DNA from: a virus
DNA: 28,601 bases
IMG/VR virus record: IMGVR_UViG_3300008262_000768
Location: 1 to 28,601 of that record
Reading direction: 5' to 3' (one strand)
Under the pieces are notes generated by a model. It did no database searches. It saw only the letters and a program-made list of their open reading frames with translations, and was not told the origin of the DNA. Positions 17,914-25,104 of the stretch are shown one piece after another; positions within the stretch are counted from its first letter, which is position 1, and every line of letters starts with the position of its first letter. Both the position numbers and the translations under genes were made by a program.

Positions 17914-18686
17914 TAGAAAAAAATCCTCCAAATACCATCACAAAGTAATCCATGTCCTTGCATTGTAATTCTCCTTTCATTTTCTTCAAGAGATATGAAA
18001 GGTGCAATCTGATGAAGCAATACTCCTTTAAAGAAGAAAGATTCTCCAAGATTATATGATACCACACTATCTGGTGGTCTATGATTTAGATACTCTTGAT
18101 AGTGACTTAAACCCCTGACATAATCAGATAGTTCTTTATTCGTATCATATTGTTTTAGTACAGATTCATCCCATATTGCTAATCCACTACCACATTTAGG
18201 AGATTCAAGAAGCAATGTCCAGGTTAATGAATTATGAATTGTTACATCCTTGAATTTTGCCCATACCATCCTTGCTTTTTGATGTGCATATGGTCTATCC
18301 TCATGAATTTTAAATAAAGGTTTTTGACTCAACTTCATTGTGAGTTTATTATTTAATTGTCCAGGAGGGTGCCCAAGTACATGAAACCCAGGATGACCAA
18401 GATCATCTATAATTTCACATGGTCCTATCTGCTCAGTAAGTTTTTCAATGACAAGATCATAAATCCATTCGAAATTCTTTTTCAAAATTGGATTCATTTT
18501 ATTCATCTGGGCAGTATATCTTTCAGAATGAGTCATTCCTTCTTGATAACTGGTGGACCCTATGGTATAAAAATCCCAGGGTTCTGGTTCTCTCCTGACC
18601 CAATATTCATAAAGGTCATCAACAATACCTACAGCAGTTTTACATTGTTCATCATTGAGAACTTTTATAAATCCATGTCTTTTCAT
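17913..18686 (-). CDS. 2OG-Fe(II) oxygenase-like protein, 257 aa
   Basis: Contains an HxD pair H128-D130 (FKIHEDRPY), distal H225 (GVLLHQIAPF) and R238/R239 (ERRITMQGHG), in the spacing of 2-oxoglutarate/Fe(II) dioxygenases. WTLLLESPKCGSGLAIWDE and VVSYNLGESFFFKG look like jelly-roll strands. The N-terminal 100 residues are not recognised. Fourth oxygenase-like gene in the window, between a sugar dehydratase and a cupin-like gene. Substrate unknown; could act on a protein, nucleic acid or metabolite. Complete, with ATGA/TAATG couplings. Confidence 0.75.
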   Translation of the reverse strand: MKRHGFIKVLNDEQCKTAVGIVDDLYEYWVRREPEPWDFYTIGSTSYQEGMTHSERYTAQMNKMNPILKKNFEWIYDLVIEKLTEQIGPCEIIDDLGHPGFHVLGHPPGQLNNKLTMKLSQKPLFKIHEDRPYAHQKARMVWAKFKDVTIHNSLTWTLLLESPKCGSGLAIWDESVLKQYDTNKELSDYVRGLSHYQEYLNHRPPDSVVSYNLGESFFFKGVLLHQIAPFISLEENERRITMQGHGLLCDGIWRIFF

Positions 18687-19078
18687 CGACCAGTAATATC
18701 TGCATAGTCTTGAAGTTTACCATATCTAAAGTGTAATCTCAAGCGGGGCCAATCTTCCCACTTACCCTCCCATTCAGCAGGATACACTTCGACATACTTG
18801 GTGATATGATGTGGTTGAAATTTGCCATGCTGACCAGTTGGAATCCATTCAAAGTTTAGAAACCTTGCTGTATCATTATATCGCTCATCATCCTCTGAGA
18901 TTGTCTCAAAGGTATGTGTGCCATTATAACTTGGATACCACAACTGACCACTGGGATCTAACCAGTAGTCAGTCATTGTACCACCAATACCCTCTTCGAT
19001 GTCTTTGGTTTGGCACACTACATTAGTGAACTGCTTACCCAAATCATAGGATGATCTAAAATAATCAAACATTCCCAT
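18683..19078 (-). CDS. Conserved-looking phage hypothetical, MGMFDYFRSSYDLG family, 131 aa
   Basis: MGMFDYFRSSYDLGKQFTNV, then CQTKDIEEGIGGTMTDYWLD and GQLWYPSYNGTHTFET. The opening matches a hypothetical I recall from several T4-like and cyanophages. Ends basic/aromatic (WPRLRLHFRYGKLQDYADIT). No catalytic motif known. ATGA overlap with the oxygenase gene suggests coexpression. Confidence 0.8.
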   Translation of the reverse strand: MGMFDYFRSSYDLGKQFTNVVCQTKDIEEGIGGTMTDYWLDPSGQLWYPSYNGTHTFETISEDDERYNDTARFLNFEWIPTGQHGKFQPHHITKYVEVYPAEWEGKWEDWPRLRLHFRYGKLQDYADITGR

Positions 19079-19080
19079 TC

Positions 19081-19554
19081 TTATTCTCCAAGTGTATGAA
19101 TGACTGGTTTTTCGTGTGCTAGAATATGATATAGATCTTTATTTTTTGCTGCTGATACTGGAACAAACTCCGTCTCTGGATCAAACTCATCATCACGAAT
19201 GGCTTGATTGATGACAATAGAACCATCAGCACCAGAATATGAACGATGGAAAGTCATTTTAGGGATGACTAGAGCGCCTGAACTGCGATTTAAATGAACG
19301 ATATGGTAAGGGTAACGCCATTCTGGATTGACAAGTTCAAATGTGCGAAGTCCAGATAGCACACGATTGTGGTCTATCTGGTGATAGTGAATATAAAATT
19401 GTTTGGCGCCTACAATATCATCTGGTGGTGAGATAGCAGCACCAGTATGACATACAAGGTCTTGTGCATTAGATCCATCTACTGAAATATCATAGAATAC
19501 AACCGCTTCTGTTTCACGGAATACTCTGTGTTTTTTGAATTGAACTTCGCTCAT
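19081..19554 (-). CDS. Cupin-like protein, 157 aa
   Basis: MSEVQFKKHRVFRETEAVVF, then FYIHYHQIDHNRVLSGLRTF, WRYPYHIVHLNRSSGALVIP, KMTFHRSYSGADGSIVINQA. HYHQIDHNR with a later His (TFHRS) resembles the metal-site pattern of a cupin barrel, in strand-rich sequence. It recalls a family seen in cyanophage genomes. Function (isomerase, epimerase, dioxygenase or binding) is not determined. TAATG overlap with the next gene. Confidence 0.6.
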   Translation of the reverse strand: MSEVQFKKHRVFRETEAVVFYDISVDGSNAQDLVCHTGAAISPPDDIVGAKQFYIHYHQIDHNRVLSGLRTFELVNPEWRYPYHIVHLNRSSGALVIPKMTFHRSYSGADGSIVINQAIRDDEFDPETEFVPVSAAKNKDLYHILAHEKPVIHTLGE

Positions 19555-19748
19555 TAGTCGTAAACGTTTTGCTCCTGTTGTATTCTATCTAGGTGATGGT
19601 AAATCGTCTCTTGAGAGTACTTAAATTCTTCAAATCTTTGTGGATTATTTTTCTGCATTTTGGTAAGCATATTAATCCATTGATATCGACTATCAACGAC
19701 CCAACCATAACGTCGTTCGTCTTGCATCATGTCGTAAATGGAAATCAT
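19554..19748 (-). CDS. Hypothetical small protein, 64 aa
   Basis: MISIYDMMQDERRYGWVVDS, RYQWINMLTKMQKNNPQRFE, EFKYSQETIYHHLDRIQQEQ. All-helical and polar. TAATG coupling to the cupin-like gene and ATGA coupling upstream. Function unknown. Confidence 0.75.
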   Translation of the reverse strand: MISIYDMMQDERRYGWVVDSRYQWINMLTKMQKNNPQRFEEFKYSQETIYHHLDRIQQEQNVYD

Positions 19749-19948
19749 TGGAACCCCTTCGTTTTCTTTTTCTTCTGTGGAATGTCAAGAACTTCAATGT
19801 GACTTAAAAAACCAGATGGACTATTCCACCAAGTTAATTGAACATCTTCAAAGTTATCAAAAATAACTTCTTTACCATTTGTGGACACCAACTTATAGTG
19901 ATGGCGATCATAAGGTTTATCACAAGTTTGTTTAAATGTTTCAGTCAT
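19745..19948 (-). CDS. Hypothetical protein with basic tail, 67 aa
   Basis: ATG 19948 chosen over the longer frame because the 5' extension lies within the upstream gene; the overlap is then 4 nt. MTETFKQTCDKPYDRHHYKL, VSTNGKEVIFDNFEDVQLTW, then WNSPSGFLSHIEVLDI and PQKKKKTKGFQ. Beta-rich domain and lysine-rich tail of nucleic-acid-binding type. Function unknown. Confidence 0.75.
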   Translation of the reverse strand: MTETFKQTCDKPYDRHHYKLVSTNGKEVIFDNFEDVQLTWWNSPSGFLSHIEVLDIPQKKKKTKGFQ

Positions 19949-20187
19949 TTTGGACAATGTAAAAAGTATTTGTATTCGGCAAGGGCACCATAATGCCATT
20001 GTACCACATCACAATCCTTATACTTACTCACAACATTGTAAGTGCCGTGATTGGGTTCAGGTTGTTCCACTTTTGTCTCTGGTTCTTTGACATCCAATGC
20101 TACACCCACCATATAAAATAGTGAGAGAGATGCCATACCCAATACTACTCCAAGTATCACGGCACGATAATAATCAAAGTTTCTCAT
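19945..20187 (-). CDS. Small membrane protein, 80 aa
   Basis: A basic start (MRNFDYYRAV) then one hydrophobic span (ILGVVLGMASLSLFYMVGVA) at about residues 11-30. The rest is polar with two cysteines (YKDCDVV, LHCPK) that could form a disulphide outside. Couples to neighbours through ATGA overlaps. Function unknown. Confidence 0.75.
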   Translation of the reverse strand: MRNFDYYRAVILGVVLGMASLSLFYMVGVALDVKEPETKVEQPEPNHGTYNVVSKYKDCDVVQWHYGALAEYKYFLHCPK

Positions 20188-20357
20188 TGTTCTTTAACAA
20201 CACAAGACGAAGTACATTTGAGATCACCAGAAGACCCAGACACTGTAGAATTATGTTGAGGTGTCCTCTCTGGTGTTAGATTATAGGACACAATCGCAGA
20301 AATGAAAAACGCAAGTGCGGGAATCGCAACATATTGAAGATAAGTTTTACTACTCAT
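20184..20357 (-). CDS. Small membrane or secreted peptide, 57 aa
   Basis: MSSKTYLQYVAIPALAFFIS, AIVSYNLTPERTPQHNSTVS, GSSGDLKCTSSCVVKEQ. A hydrophobic N-terminus (span or signal) and a Ser-rich tail with a CTSSC motif, reminiscent of thiol or disulphide sites. ATGA overlaps both sides. Function unknown. Confidence 0.7.
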   Translation of the reverse strand: MSSKTYLQYVAIPALAFFISAIVSYNLTPERTPQHNSTVSGSSGDLKCTSSCVVKEQ

Positions 20358-20545
20358 AATGCTTCTACCTCATCAGCAATTTTATTTAATACATCAACAG
20401 GATGTTCCAACTCACCCCAATCGGTACAAAGTCGGTCTGCTGCTTCACGAATCACACGAGCAATCAACTTCTGTCTATCGCCACTTTTAGGACGCATAGA
20501 AAGTTCCATCGTTGATTCCAAGATTTGTAGGGCTCTGGTAGTCAT
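20354..20545 (-). CDS. Helical small protein, 63 aa
   Basis: ATG 20545 preferred to 20554. MTTRALQILESTMELSMRPK, SGDRQKLIARVIREAADRLC, TDWGELEHPVDVLNKIADEV. The KLIARVIREAADRL segment resembles KLIASVLRIAAENI of the 24006 protein, so they may be paralogues. Function unknown. Confidence 0.75.
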   Translation of the reverse strand: MTTRALQILESTMELSMRPKSGDRQKLIARVIREAADRLCTDWGELEHPVDVLNKIADEVEAL

Positions 20546-20546
20546 T

Positions 20547-20888
20547 TTAATCATCCCAAGGTGCTTTACGACTTAATACTCTGGCAATCTTTTTATCATA
20601 CTCTGGTGGTTTGTTAATTGCTTCTACCAGTTTATCATATGCTTCTTCTGAAACATAAACAACTGGTGGTTTTTGACCTAATCTCAACTTACGTTCTGGT
20701 GAAGGAATGTGTCCATAAAATACATCATCATAAGGATAGATGTAGTCATCATACCATCCAGATGATAGTGCCTCCCAGAACTCATCATAACTATATTCAT
20801 CACCTGCAATATAACAATCCCAGGCATACAGAAAGTCGTGGAAACCTTCAAGGAATAGTTCCCATTTTGTTGGGTTTTCAAATCTCAC
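20547..20888 (-). CDS. Aromatic acidic protein with DUF1778-like tail, GTG start, 113 aa
   Basis: GTG 20888 overlaps the upstream stop as GTGA. The N-terminal half is aromatic and acidic (DCYIAGDEYSYDEFWEALSS, GWYDDYIYPYDDVFYG). The end (PPVVYVSEEAYDKLVEAINK, PPEYDKKIARVLSR) resembles DUF1778/TacA-type antitoxin C-termini, in which a toxin-binding helix follows an SEEA motif. No toxin is visible. The resemblance is from memory and short. Confidence 0.7.
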   Translation of the reverse strand: MRFENPTKWELFLEGFHDFLYAWDCYIAGDEYSYDEFWEALSSGWYDDYIYPYDDVFYGHIPSPERKLRLGQKPPVVYVSEEAYDKLVEAINKPPEYDKKIARVLSRKAPWDD

Positions 20889-21070
20889 GGGGTCTCATCA
20901 CTCCAATAATAACGCAGTTTATCACTATCCGCAGAAATATTCAAGTGATAGATTTTATCATCTTCTGTATAAACACCAATCCAAAGTGTGCGTTCATTCA
21001 TACTTTCAAGATGAAACATTTGAATGTCTTGAAGCACAATTTCGTCTGGATTTTCTTGAAATCTACTCAT
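20885..21070 (-). CDS. Hypothetical small protein, 61 aa
   Basis: MSRFQENPDEIVLQDIQMFH, LESMNERTLWIGVYTEDDKI, YHLNISADSDKLRYYW. Compact beta-rich pattern with acidic surface. ATGA from the frame-broken gene upstream, and GTGA at the next. Function unknown. Confidence 0.75.
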   Translation of the reverse strand: MSRFQENPDEIVLQDIQMFHLESMNERTLWIGVYTEDDKIYHLNISADSDKLRYYWSDETP

Positions 21071-21427
21071 TTCAATACCTCCGTTACAGTTGCTTGACCA
21101 TACTCTTCAATCTTCAAGAGTTCCATCACATAACCCTCAAAGTCAGTTTCATCCTTCTCATAGATGACGTGACCATGATTATTATCACTCTCTGTGTGAT
21201 TATCAAGGTAGTCACCAATCACCAGAAAGATTGCCGCAGTTCGTGCCTTATCGTGTTCTGTTAGGTGCTGATGTGGATGTGCTACGATATTCATAATCGT
21301 GTTGAAGAGTTCTGCTCTGGTATAAGAGAACGCAGGTATTCTCATCAGCAGGATTAGTCCAAGTAAAGACATCAATCTTACTGCGGAGCACATCAGTTCC
21401 AGGAAGTAAAGTGTAAAAATTACTCAT
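21067..21427 (-). pseudogene. Small protein gene broken by a frameshift
   Basis: ATG 21427 is in an ATGA overlap with the upstream stop, and the distal stop (21067) overlaps the next ATG, so both ends fit one gene. The first frame reads MSNFYTLLPGTDVLRSKIDV, FTWTNPADEN and then degenerates, stopping at 21248. The other frame reads IPAFSYTRAELFNTIMNIVA, HPHQHLTEHDKARTAAIFLV, then IGDYLDNHTESD and stops at 21067. The length is 361 nt, 1 nt over a multiple of three, so an extra base lies near 21337-21350. A frameshift, assembly error or ribosomal +1 shift could explain it; otherwise an ATG at 21345 would start the second part. Confidence 0.6.
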
Positions 21428-21819
21428 ACCAAGCTCCTCAATACTTTACGAAGAAACTGAATAGAACCATAAAACTCTTCACCATCTTGCCCACCAATCA
21501 CAATCCAGTCAATTTCTTCTAGTGCAAGTTGAATTCGTTGCTCTCTTGTGAGGTCTTCAAAATCTTTTTCAGCAAGTTCTTTTCTTTCAATCGCAGCAAG
21601 ATGTTGGAATGCTTCCTTATTTTCTTCCATAAGGTTCCTTGCGATGTCTAATACCTTTTCTTCTTTTTCTCTTCGTGCTGCTTCTTCAAGCATTTCTTCG
21701 TGAGTCATTTCTTTAACCTCTAATTTCATTTCTGGAGTTTGGATTTTTCCCCAAGAACTACCATCAATTGCGAAATTTTCTTTTCCTTTATCATAGAACC
21801 TCAACTTACCATCAGTCAT
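21424..21819 (-). CDS. Coiled-coil acidic protein, 131 aa
   Basis: ATG 21819 (ATGA overlap) rather than the longer frame. An N-terminal strand-rich segment (GKLRFYDKGKENFAIDGSSW) is followed by a long Glu/Lys-rich helix (THEEMLEEAARREKEEKVLD) through QHLAAIERKELAEKDFEDLT. The end has IDWIVIGGQDGEEFYGSIQF. No function known; coiled coil suggests a protein partner. Confidence 0.75.
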   Translation of the reverse strand: MTDGKLRFYDKGKENFAIDGSSWGKIQTPEMKLEVKEMTHEEMLEEAARREKEEKVLDIARNLMEENKEAFQHLAAIERKELAEKDFEDLTREQRIQLALEEIDWIVIGGQDGEEFYGSIQFLRKVLRSLV

Positions 21820-22010
21820 ACATCCCACTCCCTTGCTTCCCAGTCCATCAAGCACATTTCACCTTGCTCCTTGTCTGTGTAGTTGTCGTAGGCATATTGT
21901 CGGCACTGGTCTTCTGTGCCCTCAAATAGCATTTCATACATCTTGTGGTCTCCATCATAGGTAATTTTATAGAGTCCCCACTCGTCGTAGCAATCAGGGA
22001 AGAACGGCAT
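21816..22010 (-). CDS. Hypothetical small protein, 64 aa
   Basis: ATG 22010 with GGAGAAACAAAG upstream. MPFFPDCYDEWGLYKITYDG, DHKMYEMLFEGTEDQCRQYA, YDNYTDKEQGEMCLMDWEAR. Three cysteines; small alpha/beta pattern; acidic. The 17-nt overlap with the preceding gene is typical here. Function unknown. Confidence 0.75.
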   Translation of the reverse strand: MPFFPDCYDEWGLYKITYDGDHKMYEMLFEGTEDQCRQYAYDNYTDKEQGEMCLMDWEAREWDV

Positions 22011-22272
22011 CTTTGTTTCTCCTATACCATTCAAGATTTCTGGGTGCCCCATCAATTATATCACAACTCATCTCAAATGCTCGCCAGCGGAAAGTAAATC
22101 CACACAAACATTTACTACCAATATTCACAATCAGCATGGGGAAGATTTCCGTGGCAGGATATTCATCCCACTGTAGGGTGAAATCAAACAGAGCAAACTT
22201 GGGGGATGTGAGAACCTGAAAGAACCATTCGTGCCCGTAGTCCTCATAGTGTTCGGTATCAAAGAGTTTCAT
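21994..22272 (-). CDS. Conserved-looking MKLF-family protein, 92 aa
   Basis: MKLFDTEHYEDYGHEWFFQV, LTSPKFALFDFTLQWDEYPA, then EIFPMLIVNIGSKCLCGFTF. Shares its layout with the 23728 protein (MKLF, YG-E, aromatic strand pairs, a P-rich middle), so they are probably paralogues. Similar sequences occur in other T4-like phages as I remember. Function unknown. Confidence 0.75.
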   Translation of the reverse strand: MKLFDTEHYEDYGHEWFFQVLTSPKFALFDFTLQWDEYPATEIFPMLIVNIGSKCLCGFTFRWRAFEMSCDIIDGAPRNLEWYRRNKDAVLP

Positions 22273-22487
22273 CGTAATTTACTTTTGATGGTTCTAATAC
22301 ATTCATTCCATTTATAACTGTTGGTATCGTGTTCTTTCGGCAACCAGTTTTCAATACTCTCAACAAGGTCCATAATGGTGGGGGTTTTATCCATATATTC
22401 ACCATCACGATCTACTGGTGCTGGATTATTACAGAATACATCATCCCACCAGTCGGCAATCACATCATAGAGTTTTTGTTCATTCAT
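22269..22487 (-). CDS. Hypothetical protein, 72 aa
   Basis: ATG 22487, overlapping the upstream stop by 8 nt. MNEQKLYDVIADWWDDVFCN, NPAPVDRDGEYMDKTPTIMD, LVESIENWLPKEHDTNSYKW. Helical, with an aromatic WWDD motif and acidic character. Function unknown. Confidence 0.75.
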   Translation of the reverse strand: MNEQKLYDVIADWWDDVFCNNPAPVDRDGEYMDKTPTIMDLVESIENWLPKEHDTNSYKWNECIRTIKSKLR

Positions 22488-22659
22488 CTTCATCTTCCTC
22501 ATAAGGGAACATTTCATCATACTCTTCATCAGTCAGAGTAAGATACTGAACATTAGCGTTCTTGTGCTCTTCGGCATACACTGACTGATAGTGTGCGAAA
22601 GAAGATGGGTCAGAACTAGCGTATTCTAGCAGACCATCAACAAAACAAAGGTAGTTCAT
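22480..22659 (-). CDS. Acidic small protein, 59 aa
   Basis: Strong ribosome site GGGAGGTATT before ATG 22659. MNYLCFVDGLLEYASSDPSS, FAHYQSVYAEEHKNANVQYL, TLTDEEYDEMFPYEEDEDE. A long acidic tail. Tail acidity can mimic DNA or interact with positively charged partners. Function unknown. Confidence 0.75.
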   Translation of the reverse strand: MNYLCFVDGLLEYASSDPSSFAHYQSVYAEEHKNANVQYLTLTDEEYDEMFPYEEDEDE

Positions 22660-22856
22660 AATACCTCCCAATCACATTCCCAGTTACAATCGTTGCTTAC
22701 ATTAACCCAGAAGAAGTATTTCTGGTTCTCTGATGCGAGAAACATCATACCATCTCCCTTATCTTGCTCTACAATACAGATGGGGTTGTTGCCCATCATA
22801 TTAGCAAGACGATTCTTAGCCTTGCTACTCTTTGGTTTTACGGTCACTCTTCGCAT
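22656..22856 (-). CDS. Basic small protein, 66 aa
   Basis: MRRVTVKPKSSKAKNRLANM, MGNNPICIVEQDKGDGMMFL, then ASENQKYFFWVNVSNDCNWE. A basic N-terminus followed by a beta domain and CNWECDW end. ATGA overlap with the next gene, 1-nt gap to the upstream one. Nucleic-acid contact is possible but not shown. Confidence 0.75.
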   Translation of the reverse strand: MRRVTVKPKSSKAKNRLANMMGNNPICIVEQDKGDGMMFLASENQKYFFWVNVSNDCNWECDWEVL

Positions 22857-22857
22857 T

Positions 22858-23322
22858 TCAATCTTTTACCCCAGTTTCAGGACTACCATCGGGCCAAACA
22901 TCATCAAGTGTAGTATCTACTTCAAATCCTTCATCTTCCTTATCAGTCAGGACAGTTCCCATAGGACCTTTTTTCAGTCGTGCCCACTCTTCTTCTGCTT
23001 GCTGCATATCATCAAACTTCTTCCTCAGGTCTTCACCCAAAGTCAGTTCAAACTCATCAGCAACTTTACGCATATCTTCTTCTCTTCGGTCCTCACCAAA
23101 TGCGACACCACAAGCACCTCTCATAATGTTGATCTCATCGTGACCCATCGCACGGGCAACAGTTGCAAAGAAGCGAAAAAGTTGATGAACATTAAGATCT
23201 TCAGCAGGAACCTGAAAAGTATAATGCTCTTCAGGCAACACTGAATCATCAAAACCACTGCTATAATGAGTGGAAGTCCACTCAGTATCAAACTGAACTT
23301 TAAGGGTTGCCTTGTAAGTCAT
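22858..23322 (-). CDS. Hypothetical protein, 154 aa, first gene of an operon
   Basis: MTYKATLKVQFDTEWTSTHY, then SSGFDDSVLPEEHYTFQVPA and EDLNVHQLFRFFATVARAMG. The second half is acidic and helical (EDRREEDMRKVADEFELTLG, RKKFDDMQQAEEEWARL). The front resembles a small beta domain. Promoter at 23344; a long chain of overlapping genes follows. Function unknown. Confidence 0.75.
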   Translation of the reverse strand: MTYKATLKVQFDTEWTSTHYSSGFDDSVLPEEHYTFQVPAEDLNVHQLFRFFATVARAMGHDEINIMRGACGVAFGEDRREEDMRKVADEFELTLGEDLRKKFDDMQQAEEEWARLKKGPMGTVLTDKEDEGFEVDTTLDDVWPDGSPETGVKD

Positions 23323-23343
23323 TGGTCTGTTGCGTATGAAAGT

Positions 23344-23349
23344 ATTATA
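23344..23349 (-). promoter_or_regulatory. -10 box with CATACGCAAC leader
   Basis: TATAAT, 5 nt, CATACGCAAC (23338-23329), 6 nt, ATG 23322. Same element and spacing as at 9976. Confidence 0.6.
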
Positions 23350-23378
23350 ATGGAAATTCCACCCATTCTATGAGTGAG

Positions 23379-23388
23379 TGTGCCAGTT
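23379..23388 (-). repeat. AACTGGCACA motif after a stop codon
   Basis: Lies just past the stop of the 23391 gene and 29 nt before the TATAAT. Matches the copies at 10192 and 10675. Confidence 0.5.
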
Positions 23389-23390
23389 CC

Positions 23391-23741
23391 TCAAGTGTCC
23401 TCATCATCTTCATCATCAAACAAATCTACATCAACACCATCAGTAAGTTCTTTTATTCTATCAAAAAAGTCTTCATCAAGTGGATATACTTTCTCTTCAC
23501 CTCTATCAATACGATCACACATTTCCATCAGATACTCAAGAAATTCTTTGGGATAAGTTTCATCTAGGTTGATACTCGTCCAGAACCATTGATAACACTC
23601 TTGGTAGGGGTCATCATCATCCAAGAGAGCATATCCCTCATAGTTTCCACTGATAAGGTCTCTCCACATCTTAAAGTTATTCCACATCTCACGCCATCCA
23701 GTTTGGAAGCAGTGACCGAAGTAATACTCAATCCAGTTCAT
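23391..23741 (-). CDS. Acidic aromatic protein, 116 aa
   Basis: ATG 23741, with a longer frame possible. MNWIEYYFGHCFQTGWREMW, NNFKMWRDLISGNYEGYALL, then DDDDPYQECYQWFWTSINLD. The rich Trp/Tyr front is followed by a very acidic C-terminus (VDVDLFDDEDDEDT). Possibly a DNA-mimic or partner-binding protein; no motif recognised. It overlaps the next gene by 14 nt. Confidence 0.75.
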   Translation of the reverse strand: MNWIEYYFGHCFQTGWREMWNNFKMWRDLISGNYEGYALLDDDDPYQECYQWFWTSINLDETYPKEFLEYLMEMCDRIDRGEEKVYPLDEDFFDRIKELTDGVDVDLFDDEDDEDT

Positions 23742-24009
23742 TTTTTTGGACATAGAACAATTCATCCCGCCAGTTACGACCTGCAATATCAAAACTAAAT
23801 CCTAACTTACCAAGAGTGAATAGAAATGAGAATAATCTACCATATCCCATAGAGATTTGTAGATAAGGCCATTCTATCCAGTTACCATACTCACCAAAGT
23901 CAATTGCGACTTGAAGAAGTGCATATCGTTCGGTTAGAAAGAGTGAAAAGTAGAACTCTTTACCGTAGTCTTCTCTGACTCCCCACTTTGCGACTTGAAA
24001 TAGTTTCAT
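23728..24009 (-). CDS. Conserved-looking MKLF-family protein, 93 aa
   Basis: MKLFQVAKWGVREDYGKEFY, FSLFLTERYALLQVAIDFGE, YGNWIEWPYLQISMGYGRLF. Likely paralogue of the 21994 protein (same MKLF start, YGKE/YGHE, aromatic beta strands and FSFD end). ATGA with the 24006 gene. Function unknown. Confidence 0.75.
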   Translation of the reverse strand: MKLFQVAKWGVREDYGKEFYFSLFLTERYALLQVAIDFGEYGNWIEWPYLQISMGYGRLFSFLFTLGKLGFSFDIAGRNWRDELFYVQKNELD

Positions 24010-24200
24010 TCTTCCAATTCCTGTGCTAGTTGTAGCATATCATTTTTATCAAGAACAATCAAGTCATTTTGAGCAGTATAAAACTGAATGTTTTCAGCAG
24101 CAATACGCAAAACAGAAGCAATTAACTTCTCTTCGGTATCAGCACCAGCATTTCGTGCTTCCCATATTTGATTCATTAATGATTGAGATCGTTCAGTCAA
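24006..24200 (-). CDS. Helical small protein, TTG start, 64 aa
   Basis: The frame starts at TTG 24200, overlapping the upstream stop as TTGA, with GAGGAAAGTACA as ribosome site. MTERSQSLMNQIWEARNAGA, DTEEKLIASVLRIAAENIQF, YTAQNDLIVLDKNDMLQLAQ. Resembles the 20354 protein. Function unknown. Confidence 0.75.
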   Translation of the reverse strand: MTERSQSLMNQIWEARNAGADTEEKLIASVLRIAAENIQFYTAQNDLIVLDKNDMLQLAQELEE

Positions 24201-24397
24201 TGTACTTTCCTCTTTTTTAAGTAATGATGGTTTTCAGAATCAAAGATTGTCCATTTTGCTATTTTAAGACACATTAGCACAGTTTGGTGCTCTCTCTGAT
24301 ACAAGTCCCAATCTTCTTTAAGTTTTGCAGCGTGTCTTCTACGATAGGCACAGCACCAAACATTTTTATAAATTTGTGCTTTTTCGGTTAAAGTCAT
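24197..24397 (-). CDS. Basic small protein, 66 aa
   Basis: MTLTEKAQIYKNVWCCAYRR, RHAAKLKEDWDLYQREHQTV, LMCLKIAKWTIFDSENHHYL. Basic with three cysteines (CC pair). Helical. Coupled to the 24394 oxygenase gene by an ATGA overlap and to 24006 by TTGA. Function unknown. Confidence 0.75.
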   Translation of the reverse strand: MTLTEKAQIYKNVWCCAYRRRHAAKLKEDWDLYQREHQTVLMCLKIAKWTIFDSENHHYLKKRKVH

Positions 24398-25104
24398 CCC
24401 AAACTTCTCAAAAAATCTTTGTCAATTTCCTGATCAAAACAGAGGCAGTATCTTGGTGTAGATAATTCATTTTCTACTTTATGGCGAATTCTACCCCAAA
24501 AGAACATGTGTTGATTGTTTACGAACAATCTTTTCTCTGCTTTTTCTCTATTGTTACCAAACATTAGATAACATTCTTTACCTTCTTCCTGACGAACATC
24601 AAGTCCCCAGAGACCACGAATAATTGCTAGATTATCACGTTCTGGATCTGGATCAAGATGCCAACCAATACCTTTACCAGGACCAACCATACTAATACCA
24701 AATCTTCTCTTAATTCCAGCCTCTCTCATTGTTGATGTGAGAATAGGAAGTAATTCAGAGTTTTCTCTGTGATATCCAATTTTTTCTTCTTTAACAAAAA
24801 TTGGATCTCCAAAGTTTTTGCCAATAATTGTGGGTGCTATTTTAACAAATGAGTCCCATTCATCATCAGTGATTAGTTTTGCACTAAAGGGATCTCTACA
24901 CTCCATAAAGATCGGAGCAATTTGCCAACCAGCATAAGCAATTGCAGTATGACCAGAATACCCAGTATCATATCCCCAGTTACACCAATAAATCTTATCG
25001 AAATTGTCAAGAAATTCTTTTTGAATCTCTTCAAATCTTTCCTCAACAAGTTTAAGTTTTGGATTTAACTCCTCAAGAGTAAAGAAACGATCTATTTTAT
25101 TCAT
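24394..25104 (-). CDS. 2OG-Fe(II) oxygenase, AspH/PHM-like, 236 aa
   Basis: H149-L-D151 (IGWHLDPD) is the facial triad start, H208 (RIRHKVEN) the distal ligand and R218 (TPRYCLCFD) the 2-oxoglutarate Arg, with R163 (IIRGLWGLDV) in the core. MFFWGRIRHKVEN matches this group. The N-terminal 120 residues share helices with the 25101 protein, so the two are paralogues: LKLVEERFEEIQKEFLDN versus LQILSDNFDSIHDEFVTN. Coupled to it by ATGA. Substrate unknown. Confidence 0.82.
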   Translation of the reverse strand: MNKIDRFFTLEELNPKLKLVEERFEEIQKEFLDNFDKIYWCNWGYDTGYSGHTAIAYAGWQIAPIFMECRDPFSAKLITDDEWDSFVKIAPTIIGKNFGDPIFVKEEKIGYHRENSELLPILTSTMREAGIKRRFGISMVGPGKGIGWHLDPDPERDNLAIIRGLWGLDVRQEEGKECYLMFGNNREKAEKRLFVNNQHMFFWGRIRHKVENELSTPRYCLCFDQEIDKDFLRSLG

